64,000 nucleotides of DNA, taken from Alpinimonas psychrophila (GTDB lineage: Bacteria > Actinomycetota > Actinomycetes > Actinomycetales > Microbacteriaceae). Numbering within the stretch: position 1 is the first letter of the stretch; each line of letters opens with the position of its first letter. The notes under the pieces are model-generated. The model ran no database searches, had not been told where the DNA came from, and saw nothing but the letters and a program-made list of their open reading frames with translations. A program made the position numbers and the translations under genes. The DNA lies in assembly GCF_014137865.1 (NCBI RefSeq), contig NZ_JACGWU010000009.1, positions 1 through 64,000 on the forward strand, given 5' to 3'. Below, one piece after another: positions 18,154 to 28,866 of the stretch.

Positions 18154-18195
18154 GAAGAATGGCCCGGGAAAAAATTCCGGGCCATTCTTCTTATG
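18154..18195. terminator. Bidirectional terminator between livK and livF
   Basis: Perfect 14-bp stem (18154-18167 with 18177-18190, core GGCCCGG/CCGGGCC), 9-nt loop, A/T-rich on both flanks. Serves the converging livK and livHMGF units. Confidence 0.9.
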
Positions 18196-18229
18196 TCTTT
18201 GTGTGGTTGTTTCGATGTCGCGGGGAAGC

Positions 18230-19027
18230 CTATTTGCCGTCTTCGACGTCTTTGGCCAAGGTTCCGAGGTAGAGCTCGATAACCTTGGGGTCGTCCGCCA
18301 GCTCGCGGCCTGTGCCCGTGTAGGCATCTGTTCCCTGATCGAGGACATATCCCCGGTCGCAAATCTGAAGGCAGCGCCGCGCGTTTTGCTCGACCATCAC
18401 GATCGAAACTCCTGTTTTGTTGATGCGACGGGTCCTGAGAAAGGTTTCGTCCTGCCGAACGGGCGAAAGTCCGGCAGAGGGCTCATCGAGAAGCAAGACC
18501 GAAGGATCCATCATGAGTGCCCGTGCCATGGCCACAGATTGGCGTTCACCGCCGGAGAGGGACCCCGCTCGTTGATCGCTGCGGTCGGTGAGGAGGGGAA
18601 ATATTTCAAAAATGGCGGCGAGGCGCTCCTTGAGCAGTTTGGGCCTCAAAAAGAGTCCCATCTGCAGGTTTTCCTCGATGGTCAAGCTGGGGAAAACGTT
18701 GTTGTTTTGAGGGACGTAGCCAACGCCCATTTGCACGAGCTTGTTAGCTTTCAACCCGGTGATGTCTTCGCCATGGAGTGTGACGTTACCCCCGCGAATC
18801 TTGACCAAGCCAAAGAGAGCTTTCAACAGCGTTGACTTGCCGGCACCGTTAGGGCCGATGATGCCGATGAGTTCCCCCGGGAACACGTCAATCGAGCATC
18901 CATTGAGAATGTTGATACCGGGCAAATAGCCTGCATCCAGATTCGTCGCCCGAAGGACAGGTTCCCGGCCAGCGGCGTCACGGGGAATAGCGGTGGCCGC
19001 ATTCACGGCCGCTTCGTTGGCGCTCAT
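18230..19027 (-). CDS. livF: ABC transporter ATP-binding protein LivF
   Basis: 265 residues. Walker A GPNGAGKST, Q-loop VPQNNNVFPSLT, signature LSGGE, Walker B VLLLDEPSAGLSP and the VEQNA switch region that replaces the usual His environment in LivF-type ATPases. Powers uptake together with LivG. ATG start overlaps the livG stop by 4 bp, the last gene of livH-livM-livG-livF. Residues 1-24 are a short extension before the conserved core. Confidence 0.93.
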   Translation of the reverse strand: MSANEAAVNAATAIPRDAAGREPVLRATNLDAGYLPGINILNGCSIDVFPGELIGIIGPNGAGKSTLLKALFGLVKIRGGNVTLHGEDITGLKANKLVQMGVGYVPQNNNVFPSLTIEENLQMGLFLRPKLLKERLAAIFEIFPLLTDRSDQRAGSLSGGERQSVAMARALMMDPSVLLLDEPSAGLSPVRQDETFLRTRRINKTGVSIVMVEQNARRCLQICDRGYVLDQGTDAYTGTGRELADDPKVIELYLGTLAKDVEDGK

Positions 19028-19992
19028 GAGTGCGTCTCCTGGTCGATCTTGGGGTCTTTGGTGACTTTCTCGGGGGTCTGGCTGACACCTTCATCCAGGA
19101 GTGAATCATCACCCAAGTCGGTGTCGTGATGAGCTCCCAGGTAAGCGTCGATGACAGCCTTGTTGGACATCACGGTTTCTGCGGGGCCTTCGGCGACGAT
19201 TTGCCCCTCGGCCATCACAATGACCCAGTCCGAGATGTGGCGGACCATGTGCATGTCGTGTTCGACGAAGAGCACCGTGGTGCCCTGATCGCGAAGCGCC
19301 TGAATGTGTCCTAGCAGTGACTGGGTCAACGCTGGGTTGACGCCGGCCATAGGCTCATCGAGCATGATCATGACGGGGTCGCTCATCAGCGCGCGAGCCA
19401 TCTCCAGCAGTTTCTTTTGGCCACCAGAGAGACTTCCCGCAAGGTCGTCTTTTTTCTCCAAGAGTTTGAATCGCTCTAAAAGTTCGAGGGCCTTGTCGGT
19501 GTTGGCCTTCTCCTGCGCGATCCAGAGGGGTTTGATGAGGGCTACGAAAAAGTTCTCACCGGCCTGATCTTTGGCTCCGAGGAGCATGTTCTGCAAAACG
19601 CTCAGCTTAGACAGTGCTTTTGTCAGTTGGAACGTGCGAACCATGCCTAACTGGGCGACCTTGGAAGCACCGACGTTTCCCATGTTGCGGCCGTTGAACA
19701 CCCACTTTGCCGCGAGGGCGCGAGACGGCCCACCGAACAGTTTGGGTGCCGACGAAGGTTTGTCGAAGCCCGTAATCAAGTTGAAGAACGTTGTTTTACC
19801 GGCACCATTGGGGCCGATCAGTGCCGTGATGACACCGCGCTGAACCTCAACGTGAGCCACATCGACCGCGGTCATGCCGCCGAAACGACGTGTGATGTTA
19901 TCGACGGTGAGAATGGGGTCGGGTTTGCTCGAGCCAGGAACTGCTTCCACTTGGGCGAGTTGCGCACGCGAGTTGGTCGAGAGATCAGGCAT
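19024..19992 (-). CDS. livG: ABC transporter ATP-binding protein LivG
   Basis: 322 residues. Walker A GPNGAGKTTFFNLITG, the LivG-typical GMVRTFQLTKALSKLSVLQNM, signature LSGGQKKLLEMARAL, Walker B IMLDEPMAGVNP and switch VEHDMHMV. About 40 residues of acidic C-terminal extension (SLLDEGVSQTPEKVTKDPK) follow the core. The ATG lies inside the end of livM, with GGAG upstream, so translation is coupled. Confidence 0.93.
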   Translation of the reverse strand: MPDLSTNSRAQLAQVEAVPGSSKPDPILTVDNITRRFGGMTAVDVAHVEVQRGVITALIGPNGAGKTTFFNLITGFDKPSSAPKLFGGPSRALAAKWVFNGRNMGNVGASKVAQLGMVRTFQLTKALSKLSVLQNMLLGAKDQAGENFFVALIKPLWIAQEKANTDKALELLERFKLLEKKDDLAGSLSGGQKKLLEMARALMSDPVMIMLDEPMAGVNPALTQSLLGHIQALRDQGTTVLFVEHDMHMVRHISDWVIVMAEGQIVAEGPAETVMSNKAVIDAYLGAHHDTDLGDDSLLDEGVSQTPEKVTKDPKIDQETHS

Positions 19993-20971
19993 TGAAGCTC
20001 AGCTCCTTCTTGTTGCCTAAGACCCCTTGAGGTCTGAAGATGACGAGCAACATGAGGGCAACACCAACCATGATCCACGAGAACTGTTCGGTCTGTTGCG
20101 AGTTCATGATGCTCGAGGGAATGAACAATCCGGCAAGCCCCTGAACAGCAATGCGGAGGGCAAAGAACAGTATCGATCCCAAGACGGGGCCAAAAATGGT
20201 CGCGGCGCCACCGAGGAGCAGTGCCGTCCAAATAAAGAACGTCATAGATCGTCCCATACTGTCGGGTTGCAGTGACGCGGGCAAAATGTAGAGCACGCCG
20301 CCCATCGCACCGAGAAAACCACCGAGAGCAAGGGATTGCAGCTTGAATGAGAAAACATTCTTGCCCAGGCTGCGAACCGCGTCTTCGTCTTCGCGAACTC
20401 CCCGAAGGACACGACCCCAGGGGCTTCGCATGAGGAGCCAAACGAACGTTGCGAAAATGGCGACGAGCGACCAGCCGACGATGCGGATCCACCATCCATT
20501 GACACCTGTGTTGTCGTAGGTGAACCACAGGATCGTTGTTTGACCGTCGGGAAATGGTGAGAGGCTGTTGAAAGGGTCACGGTAGCTGTTGCCAGTGATG
20601 CCGTTCGAGCCGCCCGTTAAGGCATTCAGCACGCTGGAGCGCCCTACCATTCGGATAATCTCCGCCGCTGAAATTGTGACAATCGCGAGGTAATCACCCC
20701 TGAGTTTCAACGTGGGAATACCCAGAATCAGAGCAAAAACGAGAGAAGCCGCGATGGCAACCAAGACGCTCAGCCAGAAAGGAAGGCCATTCATGACGCT
20801 GATGGCGAAGCCGTAGGCGCCAATGAGCATGAACCCGGCTTGCCCCATGTTGAGCAGTCCGGTGTAGCCGAAGTGCACGTTCAAGCCGATGGCGGCGATA
20901 GCGAAAGCGGCGGTCGCGGGTGACAATGCGATCGCGGACATGTCGTAGAGAATCTTCGTGATGCCGTCCAT
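19985..20971 (-). CDS. livM: ABC transporter permease LivM
   Basis: 328 residues, about nine transmembrane helices. Family features: GLNVHFGYTGLLNMGQAGFMLIGAYG, TLKLRGDYLAIVTISAAEI, and the cytoplasmic coupling loop SPWGRVLRGVREDEDAVRSLGKN. Ends in RPQGVLG, as in LivM. Strong ribosome-binding site GGGAGG six bases before ATG. Follows livH by 11 bp. Confidence 0.93.
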   Translation of the reverse strand: MDGITKILYDMSAIALSPATAAFAIAAIGLNVHFGYTGLLNMGQAGFMLIGAYGFAISVMNGLPFWLSVLVAIAASLVFALILGIPTLKLRGDYLAIVTISAAEIIRMVGRSSVLNALTGGSNGITGNSYRDPFNSLSPFPDGQTTILWFTYDNTGVNGWWIRIVGWSLVAIFATFVWLLMRSPWGRVLRGVREDEDAVRSLGKNVFSFKLQSLALGGFLGAMGGVLYILPASLQPDSMGRSMTFFIWTALLLGGAATIFGPVLGSILFFALRIAVQGLAGLFIPSSIMNSQQTEQFSWIMVGVALMLLVIFRPQGVLGNKKELSFNA

Positions 20972-20982
20972 GATTTTCCTCC

Positions 20983-22317
20983 CTAACCGATTCGCTCTTT
21001 GCGGCCGAAAATGCCTTGAGGTCTAACTAACAGGAGCAAAATCAAGAGCACGAGCGCAGTCGCGTATTTGAAGTCACCGGGAAGGATCAAGTTGGTGAGC
21101 TCCACGGTCATACCAATGATGAGTGATCCGACGAGGGCGCCGAACGCCGTGCCGAGGCCACCCAGGGTCACGGCAGCAAACAAGAGCAGCAGAAGCTGCA
21201 TGCCGGTCATCCAGTTGATGCCGTTGAGCACCAAGCCGAGCATGACCCCGGAAAGGCCAGCGAGGCCGGCCGCAATCGTCCAGACCAGACGAATGATGCG
21301 GTCTACGTCGATTCCGGAGGCGGCCGCCAGTGCGGGATTATCCGAGACCGCGCGCGTGGCCCGACCGGTTCGAGTTTTGAGAAGAAAAAGGCCCGTCAAC
21401 GTCAATACAACGACCGAGACACCCATCGCGATTAACGATTGCACCGTGAGTGTGACCGGTCCAAAGTTCACGATTTCCGCGTTGTTTTGCAGAATGCGAA
21501 CCGTTGACGCTCCAATGAAGTACTGGAACGTGTACTGCAAAGCGAGCGCCAGACCAATGGTCACAATAATCATTTGGTTCAAGCTAAGCCCCTTCTTGCG
21601 CAGAGGCTTCCAGAGAATCAGGTCTTGAAAGTATCCCGTTGCCGCTGTAATGGCCACGACGATAATCGTCGCAATGTAAATATTCAAGCCCATTACATTG
21701 GCGAAAACGTAGGCGAGGAGGCCGCCGAGGGTCACTTGCTCAGCGTGAGCGAAGTTACTCAAACCGGTCGTGCCGTAAATCAAGGACAGGCCTACGGCGG
21801 CAAGGGCTAGAAGGAGTCCGAGGCGAAGACCCGAAGCAGCCTGTTGGAGGAAACGATCCCACGTGACGGAGGTGGTCGTTGTTGTGGAACTCGTCATTTC
21901 CCCGCTGGCGTCGGTTGTCTGGGTTGAGAAAAGCACTCCGGCACGGGCACCGAGCGTCACGTCGCGAGACTGTGCTGCTTCACCCTTCATGGTGACAGAC
22001 GAGGGAAGGGTCTTCGGGTCGAGCGTGATTGTGTACGTTCCGGCTACGGTAACGGCGGCATTCCAGCTTCCATCGGCCGTCGTTTTGACCGTTACCTTTT
22101 GGCCATTTCCTTCGACCAGAATGTCAATGCCAGCGGCGCCGTCGCGGATTGTTCCAAAGAAGCAAGCGGTAGACGCGTCCGCGACGCAGTCTGTCGCAGC
22201 GACGGCGGCTGATGAGCCCGACAGCACGGCCAGGCTCAGGATCAGAGTTGCCAGAAGGGTACCGAACGTCACTCGCACCCGGCGATGGGAAAAACTTTTT
22301 CGAGCGGTTGGGCTCAC
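20983..22317 (-). CDS. livH: ABC transporter permease LivH with extra secreted N-terminal domain
   Basis: 444 residues; LivH proteins are usually about 290-300. Residues 1-42 form a signal peptide (cleavage near AVAA). Residues about 43-150 are an extracytoplasmic beta-sandwich-like domain resembling carboxypeptidase-regulatory/CNA-B repeats (GTIRDGAAGIDILVEGNGQ, TTADGSWNAAVTVAGTYTITL), followed by a Ser/Thr-rich linker. The LivH permease core follows with IYGTTGLSNFAHAEQVTLGGL and ends in RPQGIFGRKERIG. GTG start with AGGAGGT six bases upstream, so the N-terminal domain is clearly translated. First gene of livHMGF. The domain might dock the binding protein; that is inference. Confidence 0.88.
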   Translation of the reverse strand: MSPTARKSFSHRRVRVTFGTLLATLILSLAVLSGSSAAVAATDCVADASTACFFGTIRDGAAGIDILVEGNGQKVTVKTTADGSWNAAVTVAGTYTITLDPKTLPSSVTMKGEAAQSRDVTLGARAGVLFSTQTTDASGEMTSSTTTTTSVTWDRFLQQAASGLRLGLLLALAAVGLSLIYGTTGLSNFAHAEQVTLGGLLAYVFANVMGLNIYIATIIVVAITAATGYFQDLILWKPLRKKGLSLNQMIIVTIGLALALQYTFQYFIGASTVRILQNNAEIVNFGPVTLTVQSLIAMGVSVVVLTLTGLFLLKTRTGRATRAVSDNPALAAASGIDVDRIIRLVWTIAAGLAGLSGVMLGLVLNGINWMTGMQLLLLLFAAVTLGGLGTAFGALVGSLIIGMTVELTNLILPGDFKYATALVLLILLLLVRPQGIFGRKERIG

Positions 22318-22382
22318 GACGGCACCTCCTGTGGTTTTTCCGAAGCAGGATTAAAACTCATGAAATCCCTTGATTCATCTCT

Positions 22383-22402
22383 GTCACTCGACAGTGAGTG
22401 AC
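22383..22402. promoter_or_regulatory. Inverted repeat upstream of livHMGF
   Basis: GTCACTC-N6-GAGTGAC, perfect 7-bp arms, 66-85 bp before the livH start on its promoter side. Fits a dimeric repressor operator. The regulator is not identifiable and none is adjacent. Confidence 0.45.
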
Positions 22403-22490
22403 GCTACTGAATGTTTGTGTCTGAAATGTTTCTCTAGTGTACAAAAAGGCAGTCGCCGAACTCTACCTGTGGGAAACGCACACCGCTACT

Positions 22491-22591
22491 TGGCTTAAGA
22501 TTGAAATACCACAGATAGGTGCAATCCCGGTTTTTTCCAGAAAATAATTTTTCGTGACACACCCTCACAAAGGTAAAAATGGTCCAGCCAG
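22491..22591 (+). repeat. guaB-leader-like repeat, copy A (before CDF gene)
   Basis: Starts with TGGCTTAAGATTGAA, contains AATAATTTTTCG and CCTCACAAAGG, and runs through the ATG to CAGCCAG inside the coding sequence. All four blocks recur in the same order at 23522-23627 before guaB. The first block contains a TAAGAT that could be a -10 box, and the CACAAAGG block is the ribosome-binding site. Confidence 0.8.
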
Positions 22592-23511
22592 GTCAGAGCC
22601 ATGGTGGACACACCCACGGATCGAGTTCCACAGGAACCACGCGCTTGGCGATTGCCCTTGCCATTACCGTCGTTATTTTGGTTGTCGAAATCATCGGGGC
22701 TTTCATCACCGGGAGTCTGGCGCTTCTGGTTGACGCCGCACACATGCTCACGGATGCCGGTGGGCTGACGCTGGCTCTTTTCGCCGCGAACGTGGTCAAT
22801 CGACCCGCGACATCTCGGCGCACGTGGGGTTACGGGCGAGCTGAGGTGCTCGCCGCGACGGCGCAGGCTACTCTCCTGCTCGCTGTTGGGGTATTTGTCA
22901 TGGTTGAGGGCGTCCAACGTCTTATCGATCCGCCACCGATTGCCTCCGGGGAACTTCTGATTTTTGGTGTCATCGGGCTCGCCGCAAACGTTGCGTCAAT
23001 TTTGGTGCTGTTTGGCAGCCGTAGCGCCAATTTCAATCTTCGTGCAGCGTTTCTTGAGGTCGTCAACGATGCGTTTGGGTCTGTTGCTGTCATCATTGCA
23101 GCAATCATCATTGCCACCACAGGGTGGACGCGTGCCGACGCTGTTGTGGCCATGTTGATTGGAGCACTTATCCTTCCTCGGGCCTTCTTGCTCTTGAAAG
23201 AAACGATTGCCGTTTTGCTGGAATCGACGCCCAAGGATCTCGACCTCGATCTGGTTCGTTCGCATCTGGTGGGACTCCCGCACGTGCAATCCGTTCACGA
23301 TGTGCACGCGACGCAGATTTCTTCTGGGTTGTGCGTCTTGACCGCGCACGTGGTGGTTGATGATGAGTGTTTCTCCGATGGTCATGCCCCGGTAATGCTT
23401 CGAGAGCTCCAACAGTGCGTTGCGGAACACTTCGCCGTAAGCGTTGAACACTCGACATTTCAGCTGGAGCCTGCTTCGCATGCCCGGGGGGAGCGTCACA
23501 CGCACGACTGA
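22579..23511 (+). CDS. Cation diffusion facilitator (CzcD/ZitB-like metal efflux)
   Basis: 310 residues with six transmembrane helices and a His-rich N-terminus (GQSHGGHTHG) and C-terminus (SHARGERHTHD). The first metal site is HMLTDAGG (LVDAAHMLTD). The second reads VVNDAFGS, where most Zn-CDF proteins have HxxxD: the His is Asn here. The C-terminal cytosolic domain (HLVGLPHVQSVHDVHATQI) is present. Exports divalent metal, probably Zn or Co, for proton. Its promoter, leader and first codons look like a copy of those of guaB. Confidence 0.9.
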   Translation: MVQPGQSHGGHTHGSSSTGTTRLAIALAITVVILVVEIIGAFITGSLALLVDAAHMLTDAGGLTLALFAANVVNRPATSRRTWGYGRAEVLAATAQATLLLAVGVFVMVEGVQRLIDPPPIASGELLIFGVIGLAANVASILVLFGSRSANFNLRAAFLEVVNDAFGSVAVIIAAIIIATTGWTRADAVVAMLIGALILPRAFLLLKETIAVLLESTPKDLDLDLVRSHLVGLPHVQSVHDVHATQISSGLCVLTAHVVVDDECFSDGHAPVMLRELQQCVAEHFAVSVEHSTFQLEPASHARGERHTHD

Positions 23512-23521
23512 GCCGTCAGCG

Positions 23522-25117
<1,596 letters not shown>

Positions 25118-25133
25118 AGCGAGGGAAAATACT

Positions 25134-26300
25134 GTGACTGAACTTGAGATTGGTCGGGCCAAGCGTGCCCGCCGCGCTTTTGCCTTCGACGACATTGCCG
25201 TCGTTCCCAGCCGCCGCACGCGCGACCCCCGAGATGTCTCGGTCGGGTGGGGAATCGACGCCTTTCAATTCGAGATTCCCATCATGGCGGCTCCGATGGA
25301 CTCCGTTGTTTCGCCCGAGACGGCGATTGCCATGGGCAAGCTCGGCGGTGTTGGCGTGCTCAACCTGGAGGGACTGTGGACGCGCTACGAAAACCCGATT
25401 CCCGTTCTTTCGGAAATACGATCCCTGCCGGCCAATCGTGCCACGCGTCGCATGCAAGAAATCTATGCTGAGCCGGTCAAGGCAGAACTGATCACGGCGC
25501 GCCTGGCCGAGATCCGTGCCGCGGGCGTCACTGTTGCCGCAGCACTTTCCCCCCAGCGCACCCAGGAGTTCTACGAGACCGTTGTCAAGGCTGGCGTAGA
25601 CCTCTTTGTTATTCGCGGCATGACCGTTTCGGCCGAGCACGTTTCCAAAGAAACAGAATCATTGAACCTGAAGAAGTTCATCTACGAACTTGATGTACCG
25701 GTTATCGTTGGGGGCGCTGCTACCTACACGGCGGCCTTGCACCTCATGCGCACGGGCGCTGCGGGGGTGCTCGTCGGTTTTGGTGGCGGTGCTGCCTCGA
25801 CCACGCGGGCAACCCTCGGCATCCACGCGCCGATGGCAACGGCGGTTGCTGATGTTGCCGGAGCTCGCCGTGACTACATGGATGAGTCCGGTGGTCGCTA
25901 TGTTCACGTTATCGCCGATGGGGGCCTCGGCACCTCGGGCGACATCGTCAAGGCGATCGCCTGTGGAGCCGACGCCGTCATGCTGGGTTCAGCCCTTGCT
26001 CGGGCAACGGACGCCCCCGGCGGCGGTTGGCACTGGGGTCATGAAGCGCACCACGGTGAACTGCCCAGGGGCAGTCGCGTGCAGGTTGGCCAGGTCGCGC
26101 CGCTCGAAGAGATTCTCTTTGGACCCGCGGTGGTCTCCGATGGCACCGCCAACCTTGTGGGAGCCTTGCGTCGCTCTATGGCCACCACGGGTTATTCAGA
26201 CCTCAAAGAATTCCAACGAATTGAGGTCGTCATTGCTCCCTATGGAAGTGCTGCGAGTTCCCCCGCTGAGACTCCGAGCGCGGTAACGACAACATTGTGA
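25134..26300 (+). CDS. guaB3: GuaB3 family IMP dehydrogenase-related protein
   Basis: 388 residues from GTG 25134 (GAGGG upstream); upstream in-frame codons are the antisense-like tail of guaB. IMPDH/GMP-reductase TIM barrel without CBS domains: FDDIAVVPSRRTRDPRDV, PIMAAPMDSVVSPE, VIADGGLGTSGDIVKAIACGADAVMLG. The loop equivalent to the IMPDH catalytic GPGSxCTT is GGGAASTT, so the catalytic Cys is absent here, as in actinobacterial GuaB3. The exact reaction in actinobacteria is not settled; GMP reductase activity has been reported for a cyanobacterial GuaB3. Its stop overlaps the glpD start. Confidence 0.9.
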   Translation: MTELEIGRAKRARRAFAFDDIAVVPSRRTRDPRDVSVGWGIDAFQFEIPIMAAPMDSVVSPETAIAMGKLGGVGVLNLEGLWTRYENPIPVLSEIRSLPANRATRRMQEIYAEPVKAELITARLAEIRAAGVTVAAALSPQRTQEFYETVVKAGVDLFVIRGMTVSAEHVSKETESLNLKKFIYELDVPVIVGGAATYTAALHLMRTGAAGVLVGFGGGAASTTRATLGIHAPMATAVADVAGARRDYMDESGGRYVHVIADGGLGTSGDIVKAIACGADAVMLGSALARATDAPGGGWHWGHEAHHGELPRGSRVQVGQVAPLEEILFGPAVVSDGTANLVGALRRSMATTGYSDLKEFQRIEVVIAPYGSAASSPAETPSAVTTTL

Positions 26301-28054
26301 CTCCCGTCACCGCGCCCCAAACCCCACTCGCTTCCCGCGGAGATTTTTCGCGACTGAACGCGGCGACGCGGGCGCTGGCGCTGGCCTCCATGCGGTCTCG
26401 GGTGCTCGATGTGCTCGTGATTGGCGGGGGCATCGTCGGCGCGGGATCAGCATTGGATGCCGTGACCCGAGGGCTGGACGTGGGCATTCTAGAAGCTCAA
26501 GATTGGGCGAGCGGAACGTCGAGCCGATCATCCAAGCTCGTGCACGGTGGCATCCGTTATCTGGAACAGCTCGATTTTCCGCTCGTACAAGAAGCGCTCA
26601 CAGAGCGCGGCCTTCTTCTCCAAAGCATCGCCCCGCACCTCGTTCGCCCGATTCGATTTCTCTATCCCCTTCACCACCGTTTGTGGGAGCGGGTCTATAT
26701 TGGCGCGGGAATGATGCTCTATGACCTCCTTTCCTATACCGGAGGCCGGACTCCGGGAGTTCCCCACCACCGTCACCTTTCGAAACGACAGGTGGCGCTC
26801 GCCGCCCCCAGCCTTCGCTCCTCGAACATCATTGGCGGCTTGTCGTACTACGACGGCCAGGTTGATGACGCTCGCTATGTTGTGACGCTCGTGCGCACCG
26901 CGGCATCGTTCGGGGCGCATGCCGCCAACCGCGTTCGGGTCGAGGGATTTCTGACAGAAGGCGAGCGCATCGTCGGGGTGAAGGCCCATGATCTTCTGAC
27001 CGACGAACACTTCGAGATTCGCGCAAAATCTGTCATCAACTCCACCGGGGTATGGACAGGGGAAACTCAGGCCATGGTGGCCGACGGAGGTCGCTTGCGA
27101 GTGCGGGCATCCAAGGGCGTGCACATTCTGATTCCACGGGCCAAGTTTCAATCAATTATGGGATTGCTCCTGCGCACCGAGAAGAGTGTGCTGTTCGTCA
27201 TTCCGTGGGGCAAACACTGGATCATCGGCACCACCGACACGGACTGGCATCTCGATAAGGTGCATCCCTCCGCGACCGCGGCCGACATTGACTACCTCTT
27301 GGAACACGTCAATACCGTGATGGAAACCCCCCTGACGCGCGACGACATCGAGGGCGTGTATGTGGGGCTTCGGCCACTCCTAGCGGGGGAATCTGACGAA
27401 ACCTCGAAGCTTTCGCGCGAACATGTTGTCGCGAATCCGGCACCAGGACTCACTCTGATTGCCGGGGGTAAGTGGACGACGTACCGGGTCATGGCTCAGG
27501 ATGCGGTCGATGCCGCTGTTGACGGTCTCGATGGGCTGATCCCGCCGAGCATCACCGATCGGGTTCCCCTGCTGGGGGCATGCGGATATGTGGCGGAGTT
27601 CAGCCGGCGTGAGCGAACGGCAGCCGAAACTGGTTTGTCTGTCGCCCTGGTCACCCACCTCCTCCATCGGTACGGATCGATGGCACCGGATGTGCTTGCT
27701 CTCATCGCCGAGAATGCATCGTTGGCAACACTTGTACCCGGCACAACTGACTATGTTCAGGCCGAAGTGATCTACGCGGCCACCCATGAGGGTGCTCTGC
27801 ACATTGAGGATGTGTTGGATCGACGAACGCGTCTCGCCATTGAAACTTCAGATCGCGGGGCCGCCGCCGCGCCCGTGGTCGCCAAGCTTTTAGCGCCGGT
27901 CCTCGGCTGGAATGCTACTCGCGCGAAAGCAGAGGTCGCCAACTACCTCGCCTGGGTAGAAGCAGAACTTGCCAGTCAACGTCAAGACGACGACGTGGCG
28001 GCGAATGCCCTCAGCGTTGCCGTCCCACCGATTGGCTTGGCAACGACCTTATGA
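26297..28054 (+). CDS. glpD: Aerobic glycerol-3-phosphate dehydrogenase
   Basis: 585 residues. FAD-dependent oxidation of glycerol-3-phosphate to dihydroxyacetone phosphate at the membrane. FAD-binding DVLVIGGGIVGAGSALDAVTRG, the family signature SRSSKLVHGGIRYLEQLDFPLV, IGTTDTDWH and GGKWTTYRVMAQDAVD, then the C-terminal helical domain. GTG start overlaps the guaB3 stop (GTGA) and its stop overlaps surf1 (ATGA), so guaB-guaB3-glpD-surf1 reads as one unit. Confidence 0.94.
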   Translation: MTPVTAPQTPLASRGDFSRLNAATRALALASMRSRVLDVLVIGGGIVGAGSALDAVTRGLDVGILEAQDWASGTSSRSSKLVHGGIRYLEQLDFPLVQEALTERGLLLQSIAPHLVRPIRFLYPLHHRLWERVYIGAGMMLYDLLSYTGGRTPGVPHHRHLSKRQVALAAPSLRSSNIIGGLSYYDGQVDDARYVVTLVRTAASFGAHAANRVRVEGFLTEGERIVGVKAHDLLTDEHFEIRAKSVINSTGVWTGETQAMVADGGRLRVRASKGVHILIPRAKFQSIMGLLLRTEKSVLFVIPWGKHWIIGTTDTDWHLDKVHPSATAADIDYLLEHVNTVMETPLTRDDIEGVYVGLRPLLAGESDETSKLSREHVVANPAPGLTLIAGGKWTTYRVMAQDAVDAAVDGLDGLIPPSITDRVPLLGACGYVAEFSRRERTAAETGLSVALVTHLLHRYGSMAPDVLALIAENASLATLVPGTTDYVQAEVIYAATHEGALHIEDVLDRRTRLAIETSDRGAAAAPVVAKLLAPVLGWNATRAKAEVANYLAWVEAELASQRQDDDVAANALSVAVPPIGLATTL

Positions 28055-28866
28055 TTCGAATTGCCCGGCAACCTAAGTGGATTTTGCTCCTCCTTTTCGC
28101 CCTCGCGCTGGCAGCAGTGTTTGCCTGGTTGGGTAAGTGGCAGGTGGAGCGCGCGGTGCTCGACTCGCAAGCGGCTTCGTCCCTCACCGAAATCGCGAAA
28201 CCGCTGATCGAGCTCGCCAAGCCGGGTGGCCCGATTCCGATTACGGCCGGGGGGCATCTCACGACGGTCAGCGGTGCGTTTGATCCCGAGGGCTTTGTCG
28301 TCCTCACCGGCCGTCTGAATCAAGGCAAGGCTGGGTATTGGCTTGTAGGCCGTCTTTTGGTGTCAAACTCTGGTGATAACGGTGATAACGGTGACGCGGT
28401 GGCGGCTCGCGGTCCCGCATCCGTATCGTTGCCGGTTGCTTTGGGGTGGGCTCCAACCCAGGATGCGCTGAATGCCGCTCTGGCGCCAGAGAAGGCGGCC
28501 GCTGTCGCCGGTTCCGGATCCACCATCTTGATCAGTGGTCGCCTGATGCCGACCGAGGCGCCGACGGTTCCCAAACCGACGGGCAACCCTTTCGAGGAGT
28601 CAACGCTGTCGGTCGCCTCGTTGGTTAACGTCTGGCCGAACTACTCGGGCACGTCTTTTGGTGCCTATCTCATTGATGATCAGGGGCCCGACGGCTTGAC
28701 GACCATTGATTCGGCGCCGCCAGAGAATTCCGCCACCTTGAACTGGCTGAACATCTTCTATGCCATTGAATGGGTGGTCTTCGCGGGCTTCGCCGTGTAT
28801 TTCTGGTACCGCCTCGTGCGGGATGCCTACGAGCGCGAGGAAGAAGAAAAGACACTTTCTCTGTAG
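28051..28866 (+). CDS. SURF1 family cytochrome oxidase assembly protein
   Basis: 271 residues with the family layout: an N-terminal helix (about 9-28, LLLFALALAAVFAWLGKWQVER), a large extracytoplasmic domain beginning V(S)GAFDPEGFVVLTGRLNQGKAGYW, and a C-terminal helix (NIFYAIEWVVFAGFAVYFWYR). Assists assembly of haem-copper cytochrome c oxidase. Contains a small DNG-repeat loop (28372-28398). The last 40 bp, encoding an acidic EREEEEK tail, are overlapped on the other strand by the aldoxime dehydratase gene. Confidence 0.9.
   Translation: MIRIARQPKWILLLLFALALAAVFAWLGKWQVERAVLDSQAASSLTEIAKPLIELAKPGGPIPITAGGHLTTVSGAFDPEGFVVLTGRLNQGKAGYWLVGRLLVSNSGDNGDNGDAVAARGPASVSLPVALGWAPTQDALNAALAPEKAAAVAGSGSTILISGRLMPTEAPTVPKPTGNPFEESTLSVASLVNVWPNYSGTSFGAYLIDDQGPDGLTTIDSAPPENSATLNWLNIFYAIEWVVFAGFAVYFWYRLVRDAYEREEEEKTLSL
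28372..28398 (+). repeat. 9-bp tandem repeat inside surf1
   Basis: GGTGATAAC twice in tandem plus a third degenerate unit GGTGACGCG, encoding Asp-Asn-Gly repeats in an extracytoplasmic loop. Likely slippage-generated; in-frame. Confidence 0.7.
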
